DNA of 64,000 nucleotides from Clostridioides difficile (GCA_024919175.1 CP103804.1:3534001-3598000); one strand, 5' to 3'. Positions 41,360-50,494 are shown, counted from the stretch's first letter. Numbers and translations: made by a program. Notes: generated from the sequence alone by a model not told the origin.

Positions 41360-41510
41360 GACACTCTCCCCATAGCTAAAACAAGAGGATTCTTGGTGGC
41401 TAACTCACTTATTTACACTTAAACAGTACAACAGAGGTGGTTACAAAGCCAAACTACTTTGGACGGTGTCTTCGCCACTACTACCTTAAAGTTATTAGCC
41501 CGCACGTGAC
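41360..41510 (-). ncRNA. probable omega-RNA (TnpB guide RNA) region at the element's right end
   Basis: Between the tnpB stop and the element tip is a GC-richer, structured stretch (ACGTGCGGGC, GTAGTGGCG, the CAAGA/TCTTG hairpin). In this family the 3' end of tnpB and right end give the guide RNA scaffold, with the guide taken from flanking DNA just outside the tip. Here that flank leads into the nag promoter. Assignment rests on family knowledge. Confidence 0.5.
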
Positions 41511-42668
41511 TCAAACGGTAGATACTTTTATATTTATTGGTTGTTTGTGTTTTATTCTAAAGTCTAGTAAATCATATTTATGTTTTTTATTTAGAATATT
41601 CCAAGCACCAACTACATCTCTATGAGTTTCATAACCACAAGTACAACTATATGTTCTACCAGTTGGTTTGTGTTTTTTAGAACACTTTGGGCAAGTTTGA
41701 GAAGTGTAGTTTTCCTTAGCTAACTTAACTTCGATACCTTGCTCTTTAGCTTTATATTTTATATAGTCTTTAATGCGACCATACTCCATTTGAGATATTT
41801 TCTGTCTATTAACTCTATTTAATTTTTTCTTAGTATTTTTTTCAATTCCTTTTACATCTCCAAGAACTATTTCACATACCTTTTGCTCTACACAAAAGTC
41901 TACAAATTTTCTAGTAGTCTGATGATATAAATTCATTAATTGGTTATCAGTTTTATTCCTTATCTTATTTTTTAATCTCCATAACTTTTTTGATTGTCTA
42001 CTACCTTTTTTACATCTACTTAATCTCTTAGATATATAGGCATACATCTTATTTCTGAATTGCTTAATACTTCTACCTTCTCTGTTTGATATTATAAGTC
42101 CTATACCTTCATTAGTTACACTAGCTATTGAGTGAATCTCTCCTAGGTCTACACCTACGGTGTTAGTTCCTTCGGCTATAACTTCGTCTAAACCGTTATC
42201 AAATGTATAATATAAATAATAACCATTTCTCCAAACTATTTCGGCAGTTTTAATATTCGGTATAAAGAAATCTAACTCCAAGTATCTACCTTTAGACATT
42301 GATAGTTTTAGGTTACCTTTAGTATTGGTATTTATTGCACTAGCCTTGAATGGTATTATATAAAATTTCTTAGTTTTATATGGATACTTTGCTTTAGTAT
42401 TATCTTTCTTTCTTAACTCTGAAATTGTCTTTCTATTAGCATCAAATTTATCTGATATTGCTTGTATAGTTTGACTATGTAGATTGTATTTACCTTTGAT
42501 TATCTTTTGTATATCATTCTTTTTTATCCATTGTTTATTTTCAAAATAGTATTCTTTGGATAAGCTAACTATATAATTCCAACAATTAGCACTCTCCATT
42601 TGTTTTTCCCTTACTAATTCAAATTGTGTTCTAGTTAGGTTTAATTTTACTCTATGAGTTTTTATCAT
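41511..42668 (-). CDS. tnpB: TnpB RNA-guided nuclease of an IS200/IS605 element
   Basis: 385 aa. RuvC-I Asp is D174 in VGVDLGEIHS, RuvC-III Asp is D351 in HRDVVGAWNIL, and the zinc ribbon CPKC/CTC (C326, C329, C342, C344) is intact. The usual RuvC-II motif IVIED reads IVLGD, with G270 at the catalytic Glu position. E319 in KENYTSQTC, 49 residues on, may be the relocated Glu described for some TnpB and Fanzor proteins. It overlaps tnpA by 4 nt (ATGA). Length is full, so it is probably an active guide-directed nuclease that maintains the element. Confidence 0.9.
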   Translation of the reverse strand: MIKTHRVKLNLTRTQFELVREKQMESANCWNYIVSLSKEYYFENKQWIKKNDIQKIIKGKYNLHSQTIQAISDKFDANRKTISELRKKDNTKAKYPYKTKKFYIIPFKASAINTNTKGNLKLSMSKGRYLELDFFIPNIKTAEIVWRNGYYLYYTFDNGLDEVIAEGTNTVGVDLGEIHSIASVTNEGIGLIISNREGRSIKQFRNKMYAYISKRLSRCKKGSRQSKKLWRLKNKIRNKTDNQLMNLYHQTTRKFVDFCVEQKVCEIVLGDVKGIEKNTKKKLNRVNRQKISQMEYGRIKDYIKYKAKEQGIEVKLAKENYTSQTCPKCSKKHKPTGRTYSCTCGYETHRDVVGAWNILNKKHKYDLLDFRIKHKQPINIKVSTV

Positions 42669-43063
42669 TTCTTTGTCCTAACTTGTTGATTCTCTATGTA
42701 TTGTTTAACTACTTCTAAACTTACAGAACCAACAGTCCCTACGAAATAACTATTAGTCCACATACTAGGCATACTAGATTTTAAATGTGGAAAATTTTCT
42801 CTTAATACTCTTGAACTAAAACCTTTTAAACCTTTTACTACTTTATGGATTCCAAATTGTGGGTCACATGATATTAATAAATACACATGGTCTTTGTCTG
42901 TTTCCATTTCTATTATTTCTGCTCCAAGTTCATCTGCTTTATATGGTAGTATCTCCTTTAACATCTTTTCTACTTCACCAACTAAAACAGGTTTACGATA
43001 CTTAGGACAAAATATTATATGATATTTACAATCATATGTTATATTTCCGTTAGATTTATACAT
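42665..43063 (-). CDS. tnpA: TnpA transposase of an IS200/IS605 element with altered HUH motif
   Basis: 132 aa from ATG 43063 (AGGAGG about 11 nt upstream). The Y1 single-strand transposase fold is evident: CKYHIIFCPKYRKPVL, GIHKVVKGLKGFSSRVLR and VGSVSLEVVKQYIENQ with the catalytic Tyr. The metal-binding HUH motif, normally DHVHLL, reads DHVYLL, so the second His is Tyr. This may weaken or abolish transposition. No frameshift or stop is present. Confidence 0.88.
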   Translation of the reverse strand: MYKSNGNITYDCKYHIIFCPKYRKPVLVGEVEKMLKEILPYKADELGAEIIEMETDKDHVYLLISCDPQFGIHKVVKGLKGFSSRVLRENFPHLKSSMPSMWTNSYFVGTVGSVSLEVVKQYIENQQVRTKK

Positions 43064-43195
43064 AAAAACTAACACCTCCTAGACATAATATATAATTCGT
43101 GGCGTTAGATTTCAAGTACTATTCTAACTTTTATTTATACTAAGATCTTGCTTTTCATCGCCACATCTAAAGAAGTGGGATTTTCGGCAATTTTA

Positions 43196-43395
43196 TTGTA
43201 AAAATTTTAGGAAAATCTAAAGACAAAAAAGAAATTGGAGTTTATACTATATAAGGAGCTAAATAATTGAAAATACATGAATAATTACATTATTTATTAT
43301 AAATTTTACTAATACTAATACATATACTGTGAAACACTACTACATAAGAATAGTATGGCTAAATTGTAAATATAAAATGAGAGGATGATTTTAAT
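43196..43395. other. flank between the IS element and cvfB
   Basis: 200 bases of AT-rich DNA. A plus-strand tail reading ILGKSKDKKEIGVYTI then TAA (about 43207-43252) looks faintly coding and may be the end of a gene destroyed near the insertion, but no matching part was found on the other side. The cvfB promoter should lie at about 43310-43380. Confidence 0.35.
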
Positions 43396-44238
43396 TTGAT
43401 AAAAATAGGTGATTTTAATAAGCTTACAGTAAAGAGAAAAACGGAATTTGGATATTTCCTAGATGGACAAACTAATAACACAAAAGACGATGTACTTCTT
43501 CACAATAGATTAATAGGAAAAAGTGAAATAAATATAGGTGACGAAGTAGATGCTTTTATATTTAAAGATTCTGAGGATAGAACTGCTGCAACTTTAATAC
43601 CTCCTTTAGCTAAAGTTGGAGATGTCGCATATCTAAAAGTAGTCGATAACACAGATATTGGTACTTTTATAGATATGGGACTTACAAAAGACATACTAGT
43701 TCCTTTTAAAGCTAAGACTTATCCATTGTTTAGAGATGAAAAATATTTATTTTATATATATTTGGATAAAAGCGGAAGAATAGCTGCTACTACAGATATA
43801 GATTCCTATTTAGAGACAGACCATACTTATAATGCAGGAGATGTGGTAAATGGAGTTGTGTATGGATTCCAAACCAACAACTCTGCTATGATATGTGTTG
43901 ACAATAAATATGCTGGTGTAATCCTTCATAATGAATACTTTACAGAATTAAAAGCTGGAGATGTTCTTGAAAATTTACATGTTATAAAAATATATGATGA
44001 TGGTAAATTAGGGCTTTCTCCTAGAGGAAACAGAAAAGATGAACTTGATACATTAGAAAATAAAATTTTAAGCTATTTAGAAGGTTCAGATGGATATATG
44101 AGATTTAATGATAAATCTGACCCTAAAGATATTTCTATCTTATTTAATTCAAGTAAGAAAAATTTTAAACGTGCTCTTGGAGTACTTATGAAGAAAGACT
44201 TAATTTGTCAAGATGAAGATGGAACTTATCTAAAGTAA
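43396..44238 (+). CDS. cvfB: S1-domain RNA-binding protein, CvfB family
   Basis: 280 aa built of successive S1-like OB folds (about 1-60, 65-130, 145-205) and a C-terminal winged helix (about 220-280), as in CvfB of Staphylococcus and YitL of Bacillus. PPLAKVGDVAYLKVV and TDIGTFIDMGLTKDILVPF are family blocks. It binds RNA and affects expression of virulence or exported factors in staphylococci. The start is TTG with AGAGG upstream. Monocistronic, ended by a terminator. Confidence 0.88.
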   Translation: MIKIGDFNKLTVKRKTEFGYFLDGQTNNTKDDVLLHNRLIGKSEINIGDEVDAFIFKDSEDRTAATLIPPLAKVGDVAYLKVVDNTDIGTFIDMGLTKDILVPFKAKTYPLFRDEKYLFYIYLDKSGRIAATTDIDSYLETDHTYNAGDVVNGVVYGFQTNNSAMICVDNKYAGVILHNEYFTELKAGDVLENLHVIKIYDDGKLGLSPRGNRKDELDTLENKILSYLEGSDGYMRFNDKSDPKDISILFNSSKKNFKRALGVLMKKDLICQDEDGTYLK

Positions 44239-44250
44239 ATTATATAACAT

Positions 44251-44306
44251 AAAAATCGAAGTAAATTATGAAAGATATTTTCTATTTCATATTTACTTCG
44301 ATTTTT
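44251..44306. terminator. bidirectional terminator after cvfB and the ABC permease gene
   Basis: Stem AAAATCGAAGTAAAT-ATGAAA paired with TTTCAT-ATTTACTTCGATTTT, loop about 12 nt, followed by TTTTTTATTT on plus and preceded by A-rich sequence for the minus direction. Serves both convergent genes. Confidence 0.85.
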
Positions 44307-44327
44307 TATTTAAGTTACTACCTATAT

Positions 44328-46661
44328 TTATTGTGCATTTACTACATCTATTATGTCTAATTCACAAATCTTTTTAATTGGTTTTCTTACTGACAGTAAA
44401 GTTATTATTATCATAGTCACCACAATGATAAACAGTAAATCAAAAGGTATTTGCCACTCTATATGAAATTTTAATGTTACTAATGATACAAATATATACC
44501 TATGTAATATTAATCCAAGTACACTCCCCAATAAACAACCACTTACAGCATATGTACTTGATTCTACTATTACCATTTTTCTTAATTGCTTATTGGACAT
44601 GCCTATTGCACGCATAATACCATAGTAATTTATTCTACTTGTAACGCTTATATTCATACTGTTTATGATATTAAACATACTTATAATCGCAATTATAAAT
44701 ACAAACCCATATACAAAAACTGCCATAGTGTAAAATGAATTTGTAGCCTCTAAGTTACCTTGTCGCCTATCTTGAACCTCTAAGTTATCATCTAGAACAC
44801 TTCTTATATTTTGAATTAAATTTTCAGGAGCATCTTCATCAACTTGAGTATCAATTATTATATAGTCTTTTATACCTGTTACACTTGTAAAAGTATTTTC
44901 AGATGTTATAATATTTCCAATGTATTTATCTTTAACATCAAATGAAATTGAAGAAAGTATACCTGCTATCTCTATCTCTTTCTTAGAATTTCCATTTTTA
45001 ATATATATCTTATCTCCAATATTAAATCCATGCCCTTCTTCTACTAATCCGATATTTTCTGACTCTAATTTATCTTCATTAATTTCCCCTTTTACTAGAT
45101 ACTTTTTTGCCCAGTCAAATTGATTTTTTTCATAAGAAATTAGCTGAGATGTTGCCTCCTTATCGTTATAAGTAGCTTCTACATCCGTCATCATTCTGCT
45201 ATATACTTTTTTTATTCCTTTGATATTGCTTATTTCCTTAATATCTTCTTTAGTAAGAACAGACTTAAAGTCAGGTTCAACAATAGATATATGAGCAGCT
45301 TCTGGTTTTATGGGTTTAAGTGCCTGATACATAAAGTCTATAAATACACTAAAACCTAAAAACAATACAATACTAATAGCAAATGAAGAAGTCATAAGTA
45401 TAAAAGATTTTTTTCTTGAAAAGGCATGATTCATTCCCATAGAAGCATCAATTTTAGAATTTCCTGCATTAGCAATTTTACTTGCTTTTCCATTAGTTAA
45501 AATTTCTTTAAACATTAGATTCCCACGTATAGCACTTAGTGGAGACACTCGAGAAGCTTTTTTTGCTGGAACAATAGCTGATAATATTACTGTTAAAAAT
45601 CCTACTATTATTCCAAACACAATACCAATAAAGCTAACCTTTAAAATTGGCATCGAACCAAACAACTCTGTATTCACATATTTGAGAAATATAGAGGATA
45701 TAATGGTTACAATACCTCCTAATAATAATCCTATTGGAATAGCCTTTATACTTAGAGTTAAACTTTCTAAAACAACAAATTTTTTGACTTGGAGTTTTGA
45801 TGCTCCCAAGCAACGTAATAGTCCAAAAAACTTTATCCTCTCTATTACACCCATATTAAAGCTATTATATATCATGATAACACTTGCTATTAACACAAGT
45901 ATAAAAAGTCCTCCTGCTGTTAAATAAAGTGGTTTAGAATAATCAGAGTCACCTTGACCTATAATAGAAAGTAATTTTTCATTTTTACCAACTTCTTTAT
46001 CACTTAAGTTTAAAATGTTTTTAATATCAGATGTTGCTTTTCTAATATTAACCCTATCTTTAAATGTAATATAGTAATAATCATACGTTTCTGATTTTTC
46101 AATAGCTTGTGTGCCTAGTATTGAAAGCATCAATCCATGTTTATCTGACGCTTTTAATTTCGCCATTGATGAATATACGCCTACTATCTTATAGTTTTTA
46201 TCTCTCCCATCTGCCAACCTTACTTTTATAAAGTCTCCTACTTTTAAATTAAATTCCTTAACTGCATCTATATCTATTAAAGTTTCATTCTCTCCAACAG
46301 GATAACGCCCTTTTATTATTTCTAGACCTAATTGTTTTGCCAAATCTTCATCTAAACCTTGTATCCAAATCTCTTTTGATTTAAATTCTCCATTTTCAGC
46401 AACTTGTCCTCTCCCATGGTGAGCTATATCTACTCTACTACTTATTTCTGATATAGATTCTTCATTAAGATTTTTAAGTACTATGTGCCAATTTCCATCA
46501 TCTTTTATAAATTGTACTTTTTGACATTGTATAGCCATATCTGCTAGTCCAAAAATAGCAGTAACTAAACATACTGCAATAACAATACATAAAATTGTAG
46601 TTCTATTTTTTTTCTTATGAACCTTTGCATATTGTGGTACTAGTTCTAAATAGCTTCTCAT
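44328..46661 (-). CDS. FtsX-type ABC transporter permease
   Basis: 777 aa with an N-terminal helix (about 20-42), a MacB-like extracytoplasmic domain (about 45-235), an FtsX unit of three helices (about 245-380), a second external domain (about 425-640) and a second FtsX unit (about 650-770). Ends VRKPIKKICELDIIDVVNAQ. Overlaps the ATPase gene by 4 nt. Such permeases export peptides or lipids or resist antimicrobial peptides. The linked two-component system suggests induction by envelope stress. Substrate unknown. Confidence 0.88.
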   Translation of the reverse strand: MRSYLELVPQYAKVHKKKNRTTILCIVIAVCLVTAIFGLADMAIQCQKVQFIKDDGNWHIVLKNLNEESISEISSRVDIAHHGRGQVAENGEFKSKEIWIQGLDEDLAKQLGLEIIKGRYPVGENETLIDIDAVKEFNLKVGDFIKVRLADGRDKNYKIVGVYSSMAKLKASDKHGLMLSILGTQAIEKSETYDYYYITFKDRVNIRKATSDIKNILNLSDKEVGKNEKLLSIIGQGDSDYSKPLYLTAGGLFILVLIASVIMIYNSFNMGVIERIKFFGLLRCLGASKLQVKKFVVLESLTLSIKAIPIGLLLGGIVTIISSIFLKYVNTELFGSMPILKVSFIGIVFGIIVGFLTVILSAIVPAKKASRVSPLSAIRGNLMFKEILTNGKASKIANAGNSKIDASMGMNHAFSRKKSFILMTSSFAISIVLFLGFSVFIDFMYQALKPIKPEAAHISIVEPDFKSVLTKEDIKEISNIKGIKKVYSRMMTDVEATYNDKEATSQLISYEKNQFDWAKKYLVKGEINEDKLESENIGLVEEGHGFNIGDKIYIKNGNSKKEIEIAGILSSISFDVKDKYIGNIITSENTFTSVTGIKDYIIIDTQVDEDAPENLIQNIRSVLDDNLEVQDRRQGNLEATNSFYTMAVFVYGFVFIIAIISMFNIINSMNISVTSRINYYGIMRAIGMSNKQLRKMVIVESSTYAVSGCLLGSVLGLILHRYIFVSLVTLKFHIEWQIPFDLLFIIVVTMIIITLLSVRKPIKKICELDIIDVVNAQ

Positions 46662-47341
46662 TCTCTATTCACCCCCAGGTCTTTAAGCACGCCATCAGAA
46701 ACCTGTAGTATCCTATCTGCTGTAGAAGCTATATTTGTATTATGAGTTATCATAATAATAGTTTGATTATATTTTTCTGCTGTCACTTTTAAAAGTGAAA
46801 TTACATCATTACTATTTTTACTGTCAAGATTTCCTGTTGGCTCATCTGCCAATATAATTGATGGCTTTGTAATCAATGCTCTTCCAATTGCAACCCTTTG
46901 TTGCTGACCACCAGATAATTGATTTGGAAGATGGTTTTTTCTATCTTTAAGACCTAAAATTGTCAATACTTCATCTAGATAAATAGTATCTGGTTTCTTG
47001 TAATCTAGTAATAAAGGAAATATTATATTTTGTTCCACAGTTAATTCTGGTATAAGATTATATGATTGAAATATAAATCCTATATTACGACGTCGAAAAA
47101 TAGTCTGCTTTTCTTCTTTCATTGAACATATTTCTTTGCCATCAATAAATATTTTTCCTGAGGTTGGGGTATCAAGACCTCCTAAAAGATTTAATAATGT
47201 ACTCTTCCCTGAACCAGACTCTCCAACTACAGTAACAAATTCTCCCTTTGAAACTGTAAATGATACATCTTTTAATGCCTCTACTTTTGTATATCCATTT
47301 CCATATGTTTTGCATAAATTGTTAACCACAAGAATATCCAT
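46658..47341 (-). CDS. ABC transporter ATP-binding protein (MacB/LolD type)
   Basis: 227 aa. Walker A GESGSGKST, signature LSGGQQQR, Walker B IILADEPTGNLDSKN and switch His in ITHNTNIA are intact. The ADEPTGNLD sequence is typical of the MacB/LolD/FtsE branch that partners FtsX-type permeases. RBS AAAGGAG precedes ATG. Second half of a TCS-ABC operon. Confidence 0.93.
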   Translation of the reverse strand: MDILVVNNLCKTYGNGYTKVEALKDVSFTVSKGEFVTVVGESGSGKSTLLNLLGGLDTPTSGKIFIDGKEICSMKEEKQTIFRRRNIGFIFQSYNLIPELTVEQNIIFPLLLDYKKPDTIYLDEVLTILGLKDRKNHLPNQLSGGQQQRVAIGRALITKPSIILADEPTGNLDSKNSNDVISLLKVTAEKYNQTIIMITHNTNIASTADRILQVSDGVLKDLGVNRE

Positions 47342-47412
47342 TTGCTCTGTCTCCTTTCTAATTGATTAATATAAGAATAATTCATACACCTTACTGTAAG
47401 ATGTATCCTACC

Positions 47413-48654
47413 TTACATATTAGTAAGTTTTAAAAAACTTAGAGTAAATGTACTTCCTTGTGAAAAGTTACTCTCTACAGTGATGGTTCCATTGTGTTGT
47501 TCTATGATAGATTTAACTAGTGGCAACCCTAGTCCAAGACCTTGATTACTTTTTGAAAACTTACTCCTATAAAATCTTTTAAATATATGATATATATCTT
47601 CAATATGAATTCCATTTCCAGTATCTTTCACTGAAATAATAGTTGTTATAGGTGTTTCAATCCACTCTATCATTATTTTATCGTTCTCTTTTGTATTATC
47701 TAAGGCATTTTTTATAAGATTACTTAAAGCTTCTGACATCCATTCATAATCACAAAACAAGTTTGTATTTTCTAGGCCTCTTATAGAAATACTCTTTCCT
47801 TCTTTTTCTGCTCTAGTTTCAAAACCATATAAAATTTTAGTAATCAGTTTTTTTATGTTAACACTATCTTTGTTAAGAATTATTGTCTTTGAATCTATCT
47901 TTGTAATCTTTAATAAATTTTGTATCAATGATTCTATACGCTCTAATTCATTTTGACTCTTCTGTACAAAATTTTCAACAACTTCACTATTATGACTCTC
48001 TTCTTGCAATATCTGATTATACATCATCAATGCTGTAAGTGGAGTTTTTAGTTGATGTGATATATCTGAAATTGTATTCTTAAGAAATTCTTTATTCTGC
48101 TTTTCTTTCAGTATGTGCGTGTTTAGAGATGTTGACATAGCATCTATTGAACCAAATAACTTTGATAAGCTACCTTCTTCATAAGTATTTAACCGTACAT
48201 TTATATTTCCATTCATAAATGAATCAATTTTATAACTAGCTTCTTCTATCTTGTTTTGTTGCCTAAAAAAATACACATACAATATGAAAATAATCATAGT
48301 AAAGAACACAAATAAATATAGAAACATAGTTTTTATATATTTACTTTGAAACAATTTCACACTTGGCATAAAACTATCATCTGTATCAAAGTTATATCCA
48401 GCTGTATTTAAGATTTCTTTTCCTTTTAAAATATATTTATCTTCATTAGTAGTAAATACTGCTGGTATTTTTGATTTATCAACACCCATACTATGTAAGT
48501 ATCCAGCTATATTATAATCATGTTCTAACAGTGCACTTTTATAATCATTAGTTATATTTATAATTACTATTTGACCTGCTACTATAAACATCAATAAAAT
48601 TGATATAATCGCCAAAAAAAATATTTTTATGTCTTTATTAGAAAATATCTTCAT
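47413..48654 (-). CDS. sensor histidine kinase linked to the FtsX-type transporter
   Basis: 413 aa from ATG 48654 (GAGGGTG upstream; an earlier in-frame ATG lies inside the regulator gene). Two membrane helices (about 8-30 and 110-132) enclose about 80 extracellular residues, then HAMP, HisKA with His in ISDISHQLKTPLTALMMY, and HATPase with DTGNGI and GLGLGLPLVKSI. The real extracellular sensor differs from the short-loop BceS type. Signal unknown; likely a cell-envelope agent. Confidence 0.9.
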   Translation of the reverse strand: MKIFSNKDIKIFFLAIISILLMFIVAGQIVIINITNDYKSALLEHDYNIAGYLHSMGVDKSKIPAVFTTNEDKYILKGKEILNTAGYNFDTDDSFMPSVKLFQSKYIKTMFLYLFVFFTMIIFILYVYFFRQQNKIEEASYKIDSFMNGNINVRLNTYEEGSLSKLFGSIDAMSTSLNTHILKEKQNKEFLKNTISDISHQLKTPLTALMMYNQILQEESHNSEVVENFVQKSQNELERIESLIQNLLKITKIDSKTIILNKDSVNIKKLITKILYGFETRAEKEGKSISIRGLENTNLFCDYEWMSEALSNLIKNALDNTKENDKIMIEWIETPITTIISVKDTGNGIHIEDIYHIFKRFYRSKFSKSNQGLGLGLPLVKSIIEQHNGTITVESNFSQGSTFTLSFLKLTNM

Positions 48655-48664
48655 ATTAACACCC

Positions 48665-49351
48665 TCACTTTGTAACATTCCATTTGTAACCCATTCTTCT
48701 AACTGTTAATAGAAATTTTGGATTTTCAGGATTATCTTCAATCTTATTTCTAAGCCTTCTTACATATACTGACAGAGTGTTATCATCTACAAAACTACCA
48801 TTTCCATCCCATAACTTGTCCAGTATATTTTTTCTTGTAAGTACAATATTTTTATTTTTCATAAGTAAGCACAATAATTTATATTCTGCTGTAGTAAGCT
48901 CCAGCTCAATTTCGTTTTTAAAAACACGATTTTCAAGTAATTTAACAGTAATATTATTTGACTTTAGTTCAGTTACATTTTCACTTGTAAAATTATAACG
49001 TCTAAGTAAAGCTTTTATTCTTGAAATTAACTCATTTAATTTAAAAGGTTTTGTTATGTAATCATCTCCACCCATATCAAGCCCCATCACTACATTTACT
49101 TCTTCATCAGAAGCAGTTAAAAATATAATTGGCACATTAGAAACTTCTCTTACCTTTTTACAAATATCAAAACCATTCCCATCAGGTAAAGATACATCCA
49201 AAAGCAGTAAATCATAATTTTTTTCTTTGTAAATTTTCAATGCTTCTTCTACTGTTCTTGCAATATCAACGCTAAATCCATTCTTTTGTATAGAAAATTC
49301 TAATCCATATATCAAACTTAAATCATCTTCAACCAACAATATATTACTCAT
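48665..49351 (-). CDS. OmpR-family response regulator linked to the FtsX-type transporter
   Basis: 228 aa from ATG 49351. Receiver (1-115) with acidic pair E8/D9/D10, D52 phosphoacceptor in LLLLDVSLPDG, Thr in LTASDE and Lys in ITKPF; winged helix (about 130-225; ELTTAEYKLLCLLMKNKNIVLTR). First gene of the RR-HK-ATPase-permease operon, so probably autoregulated and activating the transporter. Confidence 0.92.
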   Translation of the reverse strand: MSNILLVEDDLSLIYGLEFSIQKNGFSVDIARTVEEALKIYKEKNYDLLLLDVSLPDGNGFDICKKVREVSNVPIIFLTASDEEVNVVMGLDMGGDDYITKPFKLNELISRIKALLRRYNFTSENVTELKSNNITVKLLENRVFKNEIELELTTAEYKLLCLLMKNKNIVLTRKNILDKLWDGNGSFVDDNTLSVYVRRLRNKIEDNPENPKFLLTVRRMGYKWNVTK

Positions 49352-49525
49352 CTCAATCACTTCCATTTTTTTTATTTTTTACTTTTTATATATTATATAC
49401 CTAACTTATTATATTTTTACTCTTTTAAAAATACAATACTTTGAAATCAATGATTTAAATATTTTAGAATTATTTTTATATGATTTTATATAGTTAATTT
49501 AATACTTTGAAATCTTAATAATTAA

Positions 49526-49560
49526 AAAAGCTTAAAATACATTAAGTATTTTAAGCTTTA
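49526..49560 (-). terminator. terminator after the small membrane protein gene
   Basis: Stem AAAGCTTAAAATAC/GTATTTTAAGCTTT with loop ATTAA; the minus strand continues into TTTTTTAATTATT. Clear rho-independent terminator shape for the gene at 49590-50018. Confidence 0.8.
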
Positions 49561-49589
49561 TTAAATCACATTTTATATATTTATATTAT

Positions 49590-50018
49590 TTATTTTTTTA
49601 AAATACTATTTTCAATACTGCCATTATCAAACATTTCATTACCTTTACCATTATCTATAGAGATGTCACTTATATTTCTAATAGTTGTTGAATAGTTACC
49701 ACTAAGTTCTATCTCATCAAAATGCGTATGTCCTATCTTTTGTATTACAAATCCCATTGATGCAAGTAAAATAGCAAATATTATATACTGACTAAAGTTA
49801 CTCATATAATAATTTATAATGGTATACTCATTTCCTGTGAATGTTAACTGTTTTGTAGATAGCATAGTATATATATATTCAGTACAATTTATAAATACAT
49901 ATATACCATAAATAGCCAACACTACAGATAAACAATACATTGTGATTGAAACCTTTGATATTTTTTTAAATTGCTTCACTCCAAAATCTTTTTTCAACTT
50001 CTCAATAAAATCTTTCAC
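49590..50018 (-). CDS. small membrane protein of unknown function
   Basis: 142 aa with two membrane helices (about 24-44 and 76-94) and a polar, Asn/Ser/Asp-rich C-terminal tail of about 45 residues. I do not recognise a family. RBS GGAGGAGTTAAAGTG precedes ATG. It lies 117 nt after the zinc-ribbon gene on the same strand and could be co-transcribed. Confidence 0.65.
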   Translation of the reverse strand: MKDFIEKLKKDFGVKQFKKISKVSITMYCLSVVLAIYGIYVFINCTEYIYTMLSTKQLTFTGNEYTIINYYMSNFSQYIIFAILLASMGFVIQKIGHTHFDEIELSGNYSTTIRNISDISIDNGKGNEMFDNGSIENSILKK

Positions 50019-50134
50019 TTTAACTCCTCCAATACATTATTTAATAAAATATAATAATATTAGTATATAGAGTTAATGTGTTTATAGTATTAAGTTTTCA
50101 TGAATTTTATATGAGTTATTAATTTTGTATAAGC

Positions 50135-50398
50135 TTATTTCCAGCGTTTTAATGTTGGAAAGAAATTATTCATCATACTTCTTGCTTCATCTTCAGTCAT
50201 ACCTTTATTACTTTGAACCATAGGAGGTATACAGATTTCTATCATCTCTTCCATACTTATATCAGCAGTAAATTCACCATCTTTAAAACAATAGCTACAG
50301 TAATCATCACTTTTACTTCCATCTTTATTTGTTCCATACAATTCATTAGTACATCCCATTGGCATACCACAACATTGACAAAATCTAGTTTCTTCCAT
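50135..50398 (-). CDS. putative zinc-ribbon protein
   Basis: 87 aa. CQCCGMPM near the start and CSYCFKDGEF at about 33-42 form two CxxC pairs of the putative zinc ribbon family (Zn_ribbon_2-like), followed by a short helical tail MTEDEARSMMNNFFPTLKRW. Function unknown; members often sit beside redox or stress genes. RBS AAGGAG precedes ATG. A 24-bp palindrome lies about 65 bp upstream. Confidence 0.78.
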   Translation of the reverse strand: MEETRFCQCCGMPMGCTNELYGTNKDGSKSDDYCSYCFKDGEFTADISMEEMIEICIPPMVQSNKGMTEDEARSMMNNFFPTLKRWK

Positions 50399-50460
50399 AT
50401 ATAATCACTCCTTGTATATTTTTCTTTGGCTCCTAACCATATTTAAATTATAGCAATAGT

Positions 50461-50484
50461 AATATGACATTATTATGTCATATT
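50461..50484 (-). promoter_or_regulatory. 24-bp palindrome upstream of the zinc-ribbon gene
   Basis: AATATGACAT-TATT-ATGTCATATT, perfect arms of 10 bp. A -10-like TATAAT lies downstream on the minus strand (about 50447-50452) and the palindrome would cover the -35, which has no good match. It looks like an operator; the regulator is unknown. Confidence 0.5.
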
Positions 50485-50494
50485 AAAAATAAAA

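Larger units (their letters stand above)
41358..43195 (-). mobile_element. IS200/IS605-family insertion sequence (tnpA-tnpB)
   Basis: About 1.84 kb with overlapping tnpA and tnpB on the minus strand, subterminal hairpins instead of inverted repeats (right end CAAGA-GGAT-TCTTG at 41382-41395; left end imperfect CCAC...GTGG near 43163-43184), and GC-richer non-coding ends than the flanks. Exact tips were not determined; no target duplication is expected for this family. It sits between cvfB and the nag operon. No group I intron-like core was seen, so it is not obviously an IStron. Confidence 0.85.

Noticed and set aside
41350..43200. Possible IStron (group I intron fused to the IS element)
   Set aside because: The element is only about 1.84 kb, nearly filled by tnpA and tnpB, with no room for an intron core before them.
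43205..43255. End of a disrupted plus-strand gene next to the IS element
   Set aside because: Only about 16 codons look coding and no matching 5' part is found on the other side of the element.
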